Positions 1-10,575 of a stretch of DNA of 64,000 nucleotides are shown in pieces (within the stretch, counting starts at the first letter, position 1; each line of letters starts with the position of its first letter). Source of the DNA: Phytophthora sp. 'mugwort' (lineage: Eukaryota > Oomycota > Peronosporomycetes > Peronosporales > Peronosporaceae); NCBI GenBank assembly GCA_033558025.1, contig JAUCEF010000008.1:2232001-2296000 (forward strand), read 5' to 3'. Under the pieces are notes generated by a model. That model saw nothing but the letters and a program-made list of their open reading frames with translations. It made no database searches and had not been told where the DNA came from. The translations under genes were made by a program, and so were the position numbers.

Positions 1-468
1 ATCGTTCCGTGGTCACCTGGTTCGTTGTTGTAGTGCGTGAGTGATTTGCCTTTGGAATAGGCTTGGGCATGCATATTCATGAACTCAGAGCCGTTGTCGG
101 TAGTTAAAATATTAACTTTAAGTGATTCAAGAGATTTAATACGCTTAATGACACTATTCCAACGCTTGTCCACTAATATCTTAGCAAATCCAATTCTGGA
201 GTTGATATTGATAGCCGTTAAAATCGTCTTTCCATTCCAAAATGCTAAATCTACCTGCCAACTATTCGGATTGCTTGAAGCAATCTTAAAATCATCAAAT
301 CGAGTTGCTTTGCCGTTGTAGCGTTGGATATCAGTCTGCTAGGCATACGACTCCATAACATCCTTCAGACGAATAGATTTTCATTTTTTTAGCCTTCTGA
401 TACAGAGCATTGCTGCCGATATACCCTGTTTGAGGATCATGATAAAGCTTCAATAGTAGCTCGTCCAT
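1..468 (-). pseudogene. Polinton/Maverick DDE integrase, 5' part, frameshifted
   Basis: The minus strand opens with an ATG at 468 and an N-terminal segment (MDELLLKLYHDPQTGY) of the kind seen in Polinton integrases. After about 40 codons the frame breaks near 350. In the next frames it continues through KTILTAININSRIGFA (about 250-190) to TTDNGSEF (about 115-80), the second catalytic block of an rve-type integrase with Asp and the following N-G-x-E-F. The enzyme would join the element's terminal repeats to host DNA. The gene runs off the left edge, so the third acidic residue is not visible. It lies 41 bp downstream of, and on the same strand as, the polymerase gene, the usual Polinton company. 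At least one frameshift and a stop make it non-functional. Confidence 0.8.
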
Positions 469-509
469 GGTCTATATTAGAAACAAAACAAATATGCAAA
501 AGGGTTCCC

Positions 510-3500
510 CTAAATATCGAGCGGAATTGTAGAAATACCATCATCTAAAACCATACGCTTGTCGTATCAATAGTTAAGGGCAGTCTCTGTTTGACTGTAT
601 GTAATGATTGATTTAGTCTCTTTACTAGTGCGGAAACCCTGTTAGTTCCTCTGAGAGTTATACGATCGCGAACATCAGACTCGAAGTCCTCAGGCGATTG
701 TAAATCATTGTTCTTGTTCTTTTGAGTACCCTTTGCGGACAGCTTGAAATATTCGACTTTCCCATTAACAAGTCTTTCATATCTTTCTTGACTTTGTGTT
801 CTTCATCTGGGATATAGCAAATGTAATTCTTGCTGGATAGTGCTACAATCGCATCACCTCGCCACTCTTCCTTGAATAGGCCAGGAGTCAATGTATCATA
901 GATGGACACTTCCTTGTTATAGTCACGCGGAAACCGTTCATACTTGTGTTGCTTGAAGTGGTCTTGAAGCTCAGGCTTGATCCACTCGCGGAAAGGATTA
1001 TCACAGCTGAAAGCGATATACGCTGAGTAAGTGTCCATCTCCTGATATTGAAAATCGCTGCGATCGAAGTAGAAATCGATATGCAATCGTAGTAGAGAAG
1101 CATTCGGAGCTTAGCAAGATGATAGATGGCAATCGATAGATGAATCGGATTCTTACTCTTGATGAGGCGCTTCTTCATGGAATCTCACATGAACCAGTTA
1201 GCTCCTCCAACGAATGAAACGTGAAATTTCGATCTTTTTCTCAATAGCTGTCTCTTTAGACTCATATTTAACCATTTTATGCTTGCTCGTATCCATGCCG
1301 GAACGACCAAACGCAGAGTTGCCAACGAGCTTCATCATCATTCCAACCATTTTCTTGTTCCCATCGGCATTACCATCGCGTCGTGCTTGAGATACCTCTT
1401 CCATAAATGGCTTAAATAGTTTGTGAGCACTCGCCTTGATGAAGATGCATGTCTTAGTGATTTCCATCCCATGTGAAGGTACCACTTAAGGAGTGGAGCA
1501 TAGATAAGAATCTTATCACCGAAGTAACTACCGATAAACCTGCGAGCGGGCTTCGCAGCATTTTTTCCGCGTGTCTGGTTGTACTCATACATATGTGAGC
1601 CAATGATCTTCTCATCAGTGCAATCAATTTCAATGTTTAAAAAATAAGAGTCTTTTCGCTAAAGTACTCTTTCAAGTGGTATGGAGTTCCAATGTCGCAT
1701 TCGAGAAAACCAAAGATCTTGTCATTGATTATGTCATCAATGATACCATTATATGATCCAATTGTAGTCAAACGACCGCAAGGCATATCTTTACCCAGGC
1801 GCAGAGATAGAGAGCATTAGCGTCATACCCAATGACGTTTTCACAAGCTTGTCGCCACGAATAAGAGTTTCATTGCGTTTGGCGTAGTGGTTAAAGATAA
1901 TCGACGGCCCGCCGGCAATATTGTCCTTCATTCTACGGTAGATCTCTTTCTCCGCTAAATCAATTGAATATACTAACTGATCAGAGTTGAAATCATAAAG
2001 TTTCTTTTTTCGAAATCCACCGATGGACATATCTTTACGAGCCACATTGCACTCGATGCAGCTAATCATAACGTTGCCATTGATATGACCTGTGGAGTTA
2101 TTAATTCTATCAGCTGACGCGGTTTCAGCAGTTAGAGGACAATAGCATAAAGAGCAAATATATTTTTGCCTATCTAATAATGTATTTAGATGACCAATCG
2201 TCATATCATATTGACGTTTGGCTTCAGCGTCTTGAGCCTTGTACCCCTTCATTCGTTTCTCAGGAAATTCAAACCCTGGAGCAGCTATTGTCGGTTGCTT
2301 CCTGAGGTTTTGTGGCATGTCTGATACATACACTTTGCCGAAAGACCAGGTAGAGAAACCTCATCAGTCAACATATCGAGATCAAAGCTTTTGAATAATT
2401 ATCGCTGAGATTGGATAGCTTTGATGAATGACACAACATCCAGGTTGTTATACCAGATCAACAGATCCTCGATACCCTTCATCTCATTGTACTCCCAAAC
2501 GAACTTGACGCGTTCATAGTCTTCATTACTAGCGATTGTCCCGCGCAGATCGCTATTGAAAGCCTTGTTAGGTGGGATTTTAGTCTCGTTGAGTACATCA
2601 AATGAAGTTATGTACTCATAAGGGAATATCTCCTTAGCAAGGCCACAAGTGCATTTAATCTTGTCATCACACTTGCACCCACCGAGGTAAGTAGTGAGAT
2701 AACTTTCCAGAGAATGTACCTTGTGGGACATAATTCATAATATCAAGCATCTTGAAGTCGTCAATTGCGATGCACATATAACTGGGTTCTGAAAACGGAT
2801 TTGTTGTTATCGGTCCTGATTACTAAGAAGAGATTTTTCTTAATAAGATTGATGTCATAGCTTCCAGAGTTGAATCCAAGAACAGGTACTTGACAAGGAT
2901 ACGTTTGATTTTATTGTAGGATCCATTATCTCTGATATCAAAGTTTTTGATATTAGCATGTGCATCGTAGAATGATTGGTACTCCCCTACCTTGATTTCA
3001 TCATCAATAGATGAGAGTGTACCCTTCTCCTCCTCACGCATTAAAATGCTTCTGAGTAAGACCTCATACTTTGACACATTGTATCACTGAATGATCTTAG
3101 CTGTGTTGTTAATATACTCGAACATATCCTTTAGGAATGCATGCGGATCGTTATTAGTGAAACATTCAACACGATTAGTTAAGCTATCTGATATCGAAAC
3201 GCTAACGGGGATGTGCTCATTTACATAGACAGTACTTTCTCCGTGGCTAATCTCTGTTGGCTTGAGGATGGATTCGAAATCATAGACAACGAACGATCGA
3301 GGTAGTGATCCACATGCTTTAGCGGGTATCGTTGGAGCAACTTCTTAATCATGATTTTCACACGATAGGATGTTGGTTCGGTCATAGCTCTTCGCTGAGG
3401 AACGAATGCACTCAACATTTCCGGTTTCCACATCCTTCGTATATACGTTGATACTGAGCTGGAAGCATTCCTCGAGCTCATCGAATTGCAAAATGTCATT

Positions 3501-4318
3501 GGCTTGAAGCTGCGAAAGAGACTTAGTGTGTAGCTAATACCCTTGTATGAACAATACCGCTTGAAGGTATCCTTTACAAGGGATTGAATCTTGCGAGGAT
3601 CTTTACCGCGATTGGAATGAAAGCAATGCAATGGAAAACGCATTTATTGTTGGCCTTCGGAAAGTTGATAGCATGCTTGTATTGAGTATGACTTTAGGGA
3701 TAACAGCTCCGCTATCACCGAGAACGTGGTTGCGAAAGTAGATGAATAGCTTGAACCCAATGATACCCAGGAGTTTGTATCCAGATGAGGAGTACGGGAG
3801 CTTGTTTGCTAACTCCATTGCTTTAATAGGAATTATCACCTTCTTTCGGATATCACCTTTAGTATTAATCGCAATTGGAAAGTCGAAGACCATTGTGTTG
3901 TCAACATTTGGATACCAATAACGAACATCACTTTCGTCGGCAATATTGATTAAACTGTATTCAAGCGCAATGCTTACCTTATGAGCTTTCCTCTGATTTT
4001 CGAGTACAAGTTTCAGCTTGTCATAATTCTCTCCTGCTGGGATATTTTCATAGAGATGAGTCTCCATGTGGTTGCCTTTATAGAATCGATACTTCGGGTC
4101 AGCCTTATAATCGGGTGAAAGATGCTTGTCGAGATCTTCAATCGATTTCTTGTACTGCTTGACAACTAGTTTCTTATTTCTTGGATGAGATGGGTTTCCA
4201 ATAAAACCAATAAAACCATCTTACTTGTGCGTCCTCGCACCTTCACTCGATAGTTTTTTCCCCATTTAGCGTATGGAATATCCAATCGCCTAATCCTTCA
4301 ACCTCGTACGGCAACATG
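510..4318 (-). pseudogene. Protein-primed family-B DNA polymerase of a Polinton, degenerate
   Basis: A roughly 1,260-codon gene read from ATG 4318 to a stop at 510-512 through many frameshifts. Visible in order: an N-terminal region (4318-3600); Exo I with YDFESIL near 3270; Exo II with NSGSYD near 2880; Exo III with YNNLDVVSF at about 2400-2450; an inserted HNH module (2031-2156); motif A, YDANALYL, near 1800; motif B, KLVGNSAFGRSG, near 1320; and motif C at 1020-1035. Motif C should read DTDS, but the second Asp is Tyr (TAC at 1027-1029), a single G-to-T change that removes a metal-binding residue. The family replicates linear DNA from a terminal protein. The gene is followed at once by the integrase, as in Polintons. 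Frameshifts occur near 4250, 3620, 3100, 2750, 2370, 1800 and 1200. Confidence 0.88.
2031..2156 (-). other. HNH-nuclease-like module inside the polymerase
   Basis: Between the exonuclease domain and polymerase motif A, an otherwise intact stretch shows CSLCYCPL, then SADRINNSTGHINGN, then SCIECNVARKD. This matches the HNH signature: a paired Cys-x2-Cys, an Asp-Arg-x-x-Asn core, a Gly-His with an Asn four residues on, a second Cys-x2-Cys-Asn and a basic end. All four zinc cysteines and the central His and Asn are present. HNH nucleases nick or cut DNA. Here the module is an in-frame domain of the polymerase rather than a separate reading frame. Whether it was a homing insertion or a working part of the replicase cannot be read from one copy. 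Confidence 0.7.
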
Positions 4319-4431
4319 ATTGCTATATATCGGTGGGTATATTTCGGCTGGTGGAAAAGTCTTTATATTAGTTAGACTTTGCGTAAGATAGAACGTTATA
4401 TTCTTGAAAATAAAAAAATATATGATTTGAA

Positions 4432-4628
4432 CTAATTCGATTCCGTTTTCTTGTTTGCTTTAAGTAGTTTGCGCTTCTCCCTACGTCGAGTATTAATCTG
4501 TTCTCTATGGGCTGTATCGTACGCTTTTGCATAGCGACACGAGTTTGTCTCATCTTGAGGTAATACCGCATCTGGTTCGCTTTGAAGCGTTTCTTGTTAG
4601 CTTGGTGTTTTTCAGGTGAATTAATCAT
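4432..4628 (-). pseudogene. Small very basic Polinton-associated protein, one frameshift
   Basis: An ATG at 4628 starts a Lys/Arg-rich protein (MINSPEKHQANKKRFKAN...). Near 4520 the frame must shift once; the tail INTRRREKRKLLKANKKTESN then runs to a TAG at 4432-4434. The total is about 65 residues, with roughly a third Lys or Arg and no membrane segment, consistent with binding nucleic acid. I do not recognise a family. It has its own upstream promoter-like block (TATATAAA and ATCCTGATA within 40 bp of the ATG) and sits just upstream of the polymerase on the same strand, so it is probably part of the Polinton gene set. Confidence 0.5.
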
Positions 4629-4656
4629 TGTTGTTTATATACTATAGAGGACTTTG

Positions 4657-5095
4657 TATCAGGATTAAAAAAAGGTTAATATTTCTGATGTCCACATTTG
4701 GGACACCGATACCTATATTTTTCTTAGTCTTAAAGCAAAGCTTCTATCTGAAACACCACGTTCTATTACATGATTAAAAATACTTCAACATATTCAGTTT
4801 CCTTGACGAGACCTACGCCACACCCACAAAACTCTAACGTGTTTTTGACGATACCAGACTCGAGCCGTTCCTGAAACCATGGTTGTTTCATCAGCCACTT
4901 ACAGTAGGATCGATCTTTAAGCATTGCCTCGAGTGTTAAATGCTTTGAGTTGAAACTTAACTTATTCATTGTTATGGTCATTATACCTTTATATTTATCT
5001 ATCAGGATGGAACATCTTTATATTGTTGATCCTGATATATAGGCAAAATATTGTATTTACTAAATTATGCACCTTTACATTTTTCGCTATCAGGA
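4657..5095. promoter_or_regulatory. Recurrent TATCAGGAT / ATCCTGATA motif at Polinton gene starts
   Basis: The 9-mer TATCAGGAT occurs at 4657-4665 and 5000-5008, its complement ATCCTGATA at 5029-5037, and the shortened TATCAGGA at 5088-5095. The first lies 29-37 bp upstream of the ATG at 4628 and the second 19-27 bp upstream of the ATG at 4981, each with a TATA-like stretch nearby. The pair at 5000 and 5029 faces both ways, as expected for a divergent promoter. The recurrence is seen directly; the regulatory role is inferred. Confidence 0.4.
4676..4981 (-). pseudogene. Small Polinton-associated protein with DUF3820-like segment and C-terminal zinc ribbon
   Basis: An ATG at 4981 (or at 4969) gives 71 residues containing HLTLEAMLKDRSYCKWLMKQPWF, shown here in parts: HLTLEAML, then SYCKWLMKQPWF. 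This resembles the short DUF3820-type module (K-G-x-T-L-E-E-x-x-x-D-P-S-Y-x-x-W-L). The frame breaks near 4765. In another frame, just before a TAA at 4676-4678, is EKYRYRCPKCGHQKY, half of a zinc ribbon, so the original protein probably ended with a Cys-x2-Cys module. Function unknown. Its position and strand put it in the same element as the polymerase. Confidence 0.45.
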
Positions 5096-5199
5096 CCTTT
5101 TGAGAGCAAAACAATATGTCTCTTTGCATATTGGCTGTCGACAGGGCTGCCTAAATTATATAGGGTTTTATCCCTTTGCTAATTCACGGGTTAAACATC
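5038..5199. other. A/T-rich gap between Polinton genes and hAT relic
   Basis: A short plus-strand frame begins with an ATG at 5067, 30 bp after the divergent motif, and runs into the hAT relic. It has no recognisable domain. The Polinton terminal inverted repeat was not found, so where that element ends is unknown; it may have been cut by the hAT insertion near 5,200. Confidence 0.3.
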
Positions 5200-6440
5200 G
5201 CTTTAGTACATCCATATGGAATTATAAAAAGCAGCCCCGATTGTGTACTGTAAACCATTATTATGATCGTTCTGAATCTTGACAACGGCAGCTTCGAAAT
5301 CCGGGGAGTGGATAATATCTGCGCTCGGGCTCAAGTAGATAGCCACCACAGAATATTGCTTAGTGCATGCGTCAAATAGAAGGCGGACGTCCGCCATTGT
5401 GCACTTCTAAGTTTGCAACTTGACACAGACACTGTCAAGCTCCTTGAGCTTGTCGACAGCAGCGCCGATGCGGCAATGAGCGTTGCCGCGTGGCACGAGT
5501 TCCTCCGCAGCACTGGCAGTGAGTATGGCATCCCGAATCTTGACGTAGCACTCGAACATGGCGTAAGTAGACAACCAACGAGTTCCATTGGACTTGATAG
5601 GCTTCAGCGAAGTCACTCGAGCAACTACGGCGGCGTGGTTCGGTTGACGAAGCTGAATCATTGAATGCTGGATCATGCCGATCTGATCCTGATAATCCTG
5701 TAGAAACCGATAAACTGCGAGGTTAAATCGGTGACTGGAACAGCCAATCAGTGGACTTCAAGGTCAGTAGCGAGACGCTGATTGGTCGAGCAATTGCCTC
5801 CAATCAAAAAGCGGATTTCATCAAGCCCTTTGCCGTACACACTCAGCACAGTGTCGATGTGCTCACCGTGAGCATCGGCCGTTTGGCTGCCGTCCATCGG
5901 TGAAAGCGAGAGCACCCGCCGGCACCGAACTAGGCTCACCATGTATACGACAAAGATACCCAGAAAATGCAGGGAATTGCACGTCGATCCATCGAACATC
6001 AGAACGAGTCCCCCATTTCGGTGGCGATCGTCCGACCGACCTTAACAGCAACATAACGCATATAGGCCTTTAGCGTCCGCACAGCGATCGGCTTCAACGT
6101 CACCACTTCGCGCATCAGCTTGTTCTCGATCTCAGTGACGGGTAGGTTACGCTGGATGATCTAGCGCATTCACAAGTAGATGTTAAGGATGACGTCGTCC
6201 ACGAACCCGAACGTGTCCAGTATCGACGTCGGCGCGGCCTGGAGCTGCGCATTTTCTTCCGAGTAGCCGCCATGCTTGGCGCCAAAGTGCCCCATGAGGT
6301 TGCTGTAGCCCATACCGGGCGATTGCTTAGTAGTGTTATAGCCGCACTTCTTGCACTCGAAGCGACCTCCACCGAGTTCGGCGAAGAAGAATGCACACAG
6401 CTAGTGCGGCGACATTGGAGCGGGGATGGGAGGATGATTG
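5200..6440 (-). pseudogene. hAT-family transposase, heavily frameshifted
   Basis: Read on the minus strand, the N-terminus (about 6400-6260) is a BED-type zinc finger: CKKCGYNTTKQSPGMGYSNL followed by GHFGAKHGG. Next, at about 6000-5750, come the DDE-core segments MFDGSTCNSLHFLGIF and SQTADAHGEHIDTVLSVYGK and a region around GGNCSTNQRLAT, where the Asp-Asn-Cys is normally found. At about 5600-5530 is [22 protein letters not shown], split here as [13 protein letters not shown] plus ECYVKIRDA. The end (about 5400-5270) has DVRLLFDACTKQY and HSPDFEAAVVKIQ. This order is typical of hAT transposases in oomycete genomes. Stops and frameshifts occur at least at 6170, 6060, 5740 and 5400. Terminal repeats and an 8-bp duplication were not found. 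Confidence 0.72.
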
Positions 6441-7237
6441 TTCTTGCCTGGGGGAGTTTGGAAATGATGTATAAATCTGACACGAGCTGTTTGCAGATCG
6501 CATTTTTTTACTGGTTGGTGTGCCCCCGATCCACAAACGGTTGGACCGAGAAATATACAATCGTAGTTTTAAACATTGTGTATTAAACTGGAGCACATCC
6601 ACTGCAGTAATAAATTATTCCGTAAAAATAATACCAATGCTATTGATGGTTTTTAAGACAACACCCCAACATTACAAGCCACCTCTAGGATTGCAATTTA
6701 CGTTGACTTCGCTCTACAAATTATGTAGTGCAGTGCAGTGGTGTTCGAGCTGGTGTGGAGACAAAACTCGCGGTACACACAGTGTACGATACACCGTCGG
6801 TGTGTACCGCAAGTGACTGATCCGAGCTATTATTGCTGTTTCGTCTGCGGCACTGGCTCCAACCCAATGCGATAAGCTACCCGGATGATCATTCTGACAA
6901 CACCGGGGTATACTAGGATTTTTGATAGCTACACCGTGACAAACAGCGAGCGACGGCGATCGTTGGCATGCTGGGAAAAATGATGCAGGCGCCCAAAGTG
7001 TTGCTCTGTCTCAAGTTGGTTGCGCAGTCCCTAAATTGGATGGACAAAATGCTGTCTTTCGAGAAAATCATCACGATTAAAAAAGCAAGAGAGTCACTTC
7101 GTGTATGATACATATAGAATGTCACGATTTACAAGCTCATCGTAGACGGCTAATTTATATGACAGTAATCTGCAAGGATTGAAGGAGTCCTCTCTTCATA
7201 TAGGCGTGATCAGACATTGAGCTCGCCGTAATGGCTG
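6441..7237. other. No gene recognised; small hairpin at 6770-6810
   Basis: I see no convincing coding region. At 6770-6780 and 6800-6810 an 11-bp perfect inverted repeat (GCGGTACACAC / GTGTGTACCGC) encloses 19 bp that themselves contain further GTGTAC/GTATCG-type half-palindromes. It may mark the edge of the hAT relic or of a small non-autonomous element. Confidence 0.4.
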
Positions 7238-7441
7238 TCAATGCTCCGGATTTTGCCATGCAAGTGTGCGGTTGGAAAACTGGTCCCCAGAGAACATTTT
7301 ATTTTCCTTGTTTGGATAACTTAATTTTGTGGTGTGTAGGAATTTGCGTGTGGACGTCATGGCAGCATTGCATCCTCTCCTCACAAAACTTTGTGCCGTC
7401 GCACTGAGAAGCAAGACAAGCGCTACCAGCAGAAACATGTC
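7238..7441 (-). CDS. Possible small secreted protein
   Basis: A 67-residue reading starts at an ATG at 7441 with a strong hydrophobic core (MFLLVALVLLLSATAQS), a good signal peptide with a likely cut after ATA or AQS. The mature part is short, basic and contains TRKFLH about 25 residues later, only loosely like an RxLR position (R-x-F-L, not R-x-L-R), and no EER follows. The same frame is open upstream to an ATG at 7645, which would hide the signal peptide inside the protein, so the start at 7441 is a choice. This could be chance or an effector relic; there is no promoter or homology support. Confidence 0.25.
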   Translation of the reverse strand, partial: DMFLLVALVLLLSATAQSFVRRGCNAAMTSTRKFLHTTKLSYPNKENKMFSGDQFSNRTLAWQNPEH

Positions 7442-7645
7442 CGATTCTAATCGTGCTTTGTTGAAACAATTGGCAGCAGCATGAATACATCGATAATACA
7501 TTCGGCCGTTTCTAACCGATCGTACAGTATGATAAATTGCAACGAACGACGAAGGTATTCCCGTTAAATAAGCACCTTTCAAATCACCGCATGCTTCCTT
7601 TCCAGTAGAAACTTCGGCTAATTCGAAAATGTGCTTTAGCGTCAT

Positions 7646-8520
7646 GGAGAGCCCAAATCCCTGCCTTTTGTTAATATGCTAAGCGCTAATACACTATGGA
7701 AAGAAAAGAGGTCAGAAGTCTCGCAACAACGCACCTCGAACTTGCTCGTCATCTACGTAAGTGCTTGCTGTATCTGGTTTCGAGTGTAAACATTAAGACA
7801 AGAAGTTTGATTACACCATTGCCATCGCAAACTGAGAAATCAAGCTGTCGACCCAAACTCTATACGAGTAAATTCTAATATATCGTGGTACTTAGATATA
7901 CCCATTGTTATTCGCAGCAAGATCGTAGGCAGTTTCGACCGACATTAACTCGCGACCGAACAAATTTTGGAGCAGACCCAGGCCGGCGATGTTTACTGCA
8001 GAGTTTATATGCCGGTTTTGTCACGGGTAATCTTGAATTAAGAAATGAGGTGTAATCAATGAATAAGCAACCCCGAACTACTTTTTTAGGGTCTGAATTA
8101 GTAAACGGTCCACCTCCACCACCACGCAGCCATATAAACACCAAGTCGTGTGCAATCTTCGTTTACCGCACTTACAGTATGGATCGGCCATTGGCTGCGT
8201 TGACGACTTTCATGGTCGCATCATTGCCTCTCCTGCGCCGTCGCAAAGCCTGTTCCCGATCTCAGTCGTCGTACGCCGCCGTGAATGGCCATAAAGGCTT
8301 TATATGTATTAAAACGTGTCCCCAAACTGCCATCATCGTCCGTGATTTTGCTCAGACACGAGACTGGTTTTAGAACCCCTTTCCCTACCCCACGCCTTGG
8401 AACGAAACTGGTGTCGAACAGATAGAGCGAGCACAATCACCACAATCGAATACGCTGGCTGCGACTCAGCCTCTGTGAGTTTAAGTAGACCTGCCCTGGT
8501 GCACAAACACTAGCAGACCC
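7646..8520. other. Intergenic region upstream of the lipid-kinase gene
   Basis: Short frames exist on both strands, but none has plausible composition or a recognisable domain. The stretch should contain the promoter and 5' leader of the gene starting at 8521. I did not find a clear oomycete Inr/FPR pair close to the ATG. Confidence 0.4.
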
Positions 8521-10575
8521 ATGAGTCCGACGTTCAGCCGCGGCCCACAGGCCGTGCCCGACGGAGCGCTAAGCATGACGCCACGTGGCGACGGCACGGC
8601 CTTCATGGACGGGTTGAACACGCCGCCCAGCTCGCACGGCAAGACGAGCTCCGTGCACTTCGCGGGCGCCGAGGAGGCATCCTACTCATCACAGTCGTCC
8701 AACATCCTGTCACCGCGCAGGGGTGGTCTGCGCGCCAGCGACGTAGATCTCACTACCCCCAAGACACCCGAAGAGGAGCAGGAGGAGACCGGCAGCCAGA
8801 GCGGCTTTTCGCTGCCCACGCTCTCGCAAGTGCAGAACGACTCGAGCAGCAGCTATCAGCAGTACGTACAGCATCAGCTACAGCTGCCGGCGTTATCGCC
8901 GCACACGCGCAGCGCTGGAAAGTCCGGAAGTCGAGGCGGGCCGCCCAAGCGCTGCCAGACATACGTGCAGCAGCTGCCTAGAGAGTCCGCCAGGGAGCTC
9001 GCCAAGACGGCGTTCAGCATGCGCTCCACGTCGATCGGAGACTTCACATTTGAGAATCCGCATGAGGTCGTTGGGGGCGGCCTTCGAGAGAGCATTCGTC
9101 GTGTCACTGCCTTCTCGAGACGAGAGGCCCCTCTCGACACGGAGCTTAACACGGTGGTGCGGGTCAACCACCATCTTCGTAAGTGCGAGCTGAGGCTCGA
9201 CCCGGGGATCATCACGTGGACGAGAGGCAAGAAGACGCTCGGTATGGTGGCGACGGACGACGTCGTAGGTGCCGAGCTCCTCGCGAAGACGAAGGCGAAC
9301 ACGTTTCGAGTGCACTACTTCAAGAAGAGTCACGGCTCCGGCGCAAAGGCTCTGCTACGCACACCCAAGTTCGTAGACTTCCATTGCCTCGAGACCGAGG
9401 TGGTGGACAGTTGGGTCGGCGCCATTCAGGAGCTCGTGCGCTGGCAAGCTCGCGCGCCTCCAATTTCCGAGAAACGGCTGTTGAAGGTGGTAGTGAACCC
9501 GCACTCGGGGAAACGACAGGCGCGACAGATTTGGGAAGAGAAGGTGAAGCCGTTCCTGAAGCTAGGAAACTTTGACTACTTCGTTGAAGAAACGACACGT
9601 GCAGGCCATGCAGCCGAAATGGGCAAGAGTTACTCGTCCGAGGATGGTTTCGAAGCTCTCGTGTTCATTGGAGGCGACGGGACACTGTGCGAGTTTATGA
9701 ATGGGCTGCTCACTCGGCCAGAGCACGAGTGGCGTGAAATAGTGGCTTCGACGCCTATTTCACTCATTTCTGCAGGTACGCAGAATGCTTTCGGCACGGG
9801 AGCGGGTATTCCGACAGTGAACGCTGCTTTGTACTGCATCATGAAGCGTAAAATGCGCCCACTGGATGTGGTGACGGCCGTGTCTGCTGCCAATCCGGAG
9901 GTGGTTCACTACAGCTACTGCGGTCTTGGTTGGGGGGTGGCTGGCGACATCGCTGCTGAGTCGGAACGCTACCGTTGGATGGGTACTCTTCGTTATGCCT
10001 TCCTGAAGGTGAAACGCACCGTGCTCTTGCCCAAGAAACACACCGGCCGTGTCCGGTACGTGCTGACGGAGCCACAGCCACCGCTTCTCAAGTACGATGA
10101 CTATCCGGATGCAGGTGCGCTCGACCAGTTCGAAGTGGAGGAAGGGGGAGTGTACGATATGGACCGCTTCAGTCAGCAGCGCAAGTCCTGGGGTGGCATT
10201 GCTGGTAGTATTTCAAGTCCGGCTAGCCGCAAGCGGTACCCCGAGTTTCTATGGAAGGAGGACAGCAGCAGCTACGTCGTGGTCGGCGTCGTCAACATTA
10301 CTCCTGACGGCGCCTACTCGCACCCGTCGGACGGCAACCTGGACTTAATTATCACCCGCAAAGGCAGTTTACTGAGCAATGCGAAGCTGTTCGGGCTATA
10401 TCTGATGGGTAAGGAGTTGCAGAGCCCGCTGATCTCGTACCTGAAGATTAAGGCCGTGGAGATTGAGCCCGACCAGCCCGAGGACTGCATGAACATCGAC
10501 GGTGAAGTTCTCGAAGGCGGTCCCTGGCGCATGGAGGTGGTGCCGAGTCTCTTCAAGGTGCTGTCCGAAAAGTAG
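8521..10575 (+). CDS. PH-domain lipid kinase (sphingosine/ceramide/diacylglycerol kinase family)
   Basis: An intronless 684-residue protein. Residues 1-160 are low-complexity, rich in Ser, Pro and Gln, and probably disordered. Residues about 205-310 form a PH-like domain (RKCELRLDPGIITWTR to the Trp in DSWVGAIQEL). Residues 318-680 are the DAGK/SphK catalytic region: NPHSGK at 326-331, GGDGT at 384-388 (ATP loop), SAGTQNAFG at 417-425 where SAGSGNALA is usual, HSDGNLDLI-type block at 601-610 and NIDGE at 658-662. The family phosphorylates sphingoid bases, ceramide or diacylglycerol at membranes, and the PH domain would help membrane recruitment. The exact lipid cannot be read from sequence. 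The catalytic motifs are complete, so the enzyme looks functional. GC-rich codon use contrasts with the transposons around it. Confidence 0.9.
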   Translation: MSPTFSRGPQAVPDGALSMTPRGDGTAFMDGLNTPPSSHGKTSSVHFAGAEEASYSSQSSNILSPRRGGLRASDVDLTTPKTPEEEQEETGSQSGFSLPTLSQVQNDSSSSYQQYVQHQLQLPALSPHTRSAGKSGSRGGPPKRCQTYVQQLPRESARELAKTAFSMRSTSIGDFTFENPHEVVGGGLRESIRRVTAFSRREAPLDTELNTVVRVNHHLRKCELRLDPGIITWTRGKKTLGMVATDDVVGAELLAKTKANTFRVHYFKKSHGSGAKALLRTPKFVDFHCLETEVVDSWVGAIQELVRWQARAPPISEKRLLKVVVNPHSGKRQARQIWEEKVKPFLKLGNFDYFVEETTRAGHAAEMGKSYSSEDGFEALVFIGGDGTLCEFMNGLLTRPEHEWREIVASTPISLISAGTQNAFGTGAGIPTVNAALYCIMKRKMRPLDVVTAVSAANPEVVHYSYCGLGWGVAGDIAAESERYRWMGTLRYAFLKVKRTVLLPKKHTGRVRYVLTEPQPPLLKYDDYPDAGALDQFEVEEGGVYDMDRFSQQRKSWGGIAGSISSPASRKRYPEFLWKEDSSSYVVVGVVNITPDGAYSHPSDGNLDLIITRKGSLLSNAKLFGLYLMGKELQSPLISYLKIKAVEIEPDQPEDCMNIDGEVLEGGPWRMEVVPSLFKVLSEK

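Noticed and set aside
79..321. Plus-strand 80-codon frame
   Set aside because: It is the complement of the integrase core; the minus strand carries the recognisable DDE motif.
7408..7420. RxLR motif in the small secreted ORF
   Set aside because: The sequence is R-K-F-L with no following Arg or EER, so it does not meet the RxLR definition.
8874..9333. Two minus-strand frames of about 145 codons inside the lipid kinase
   Set aside because: High GC removes stops on the opposite strand; the plus strand has catalytic motifs.
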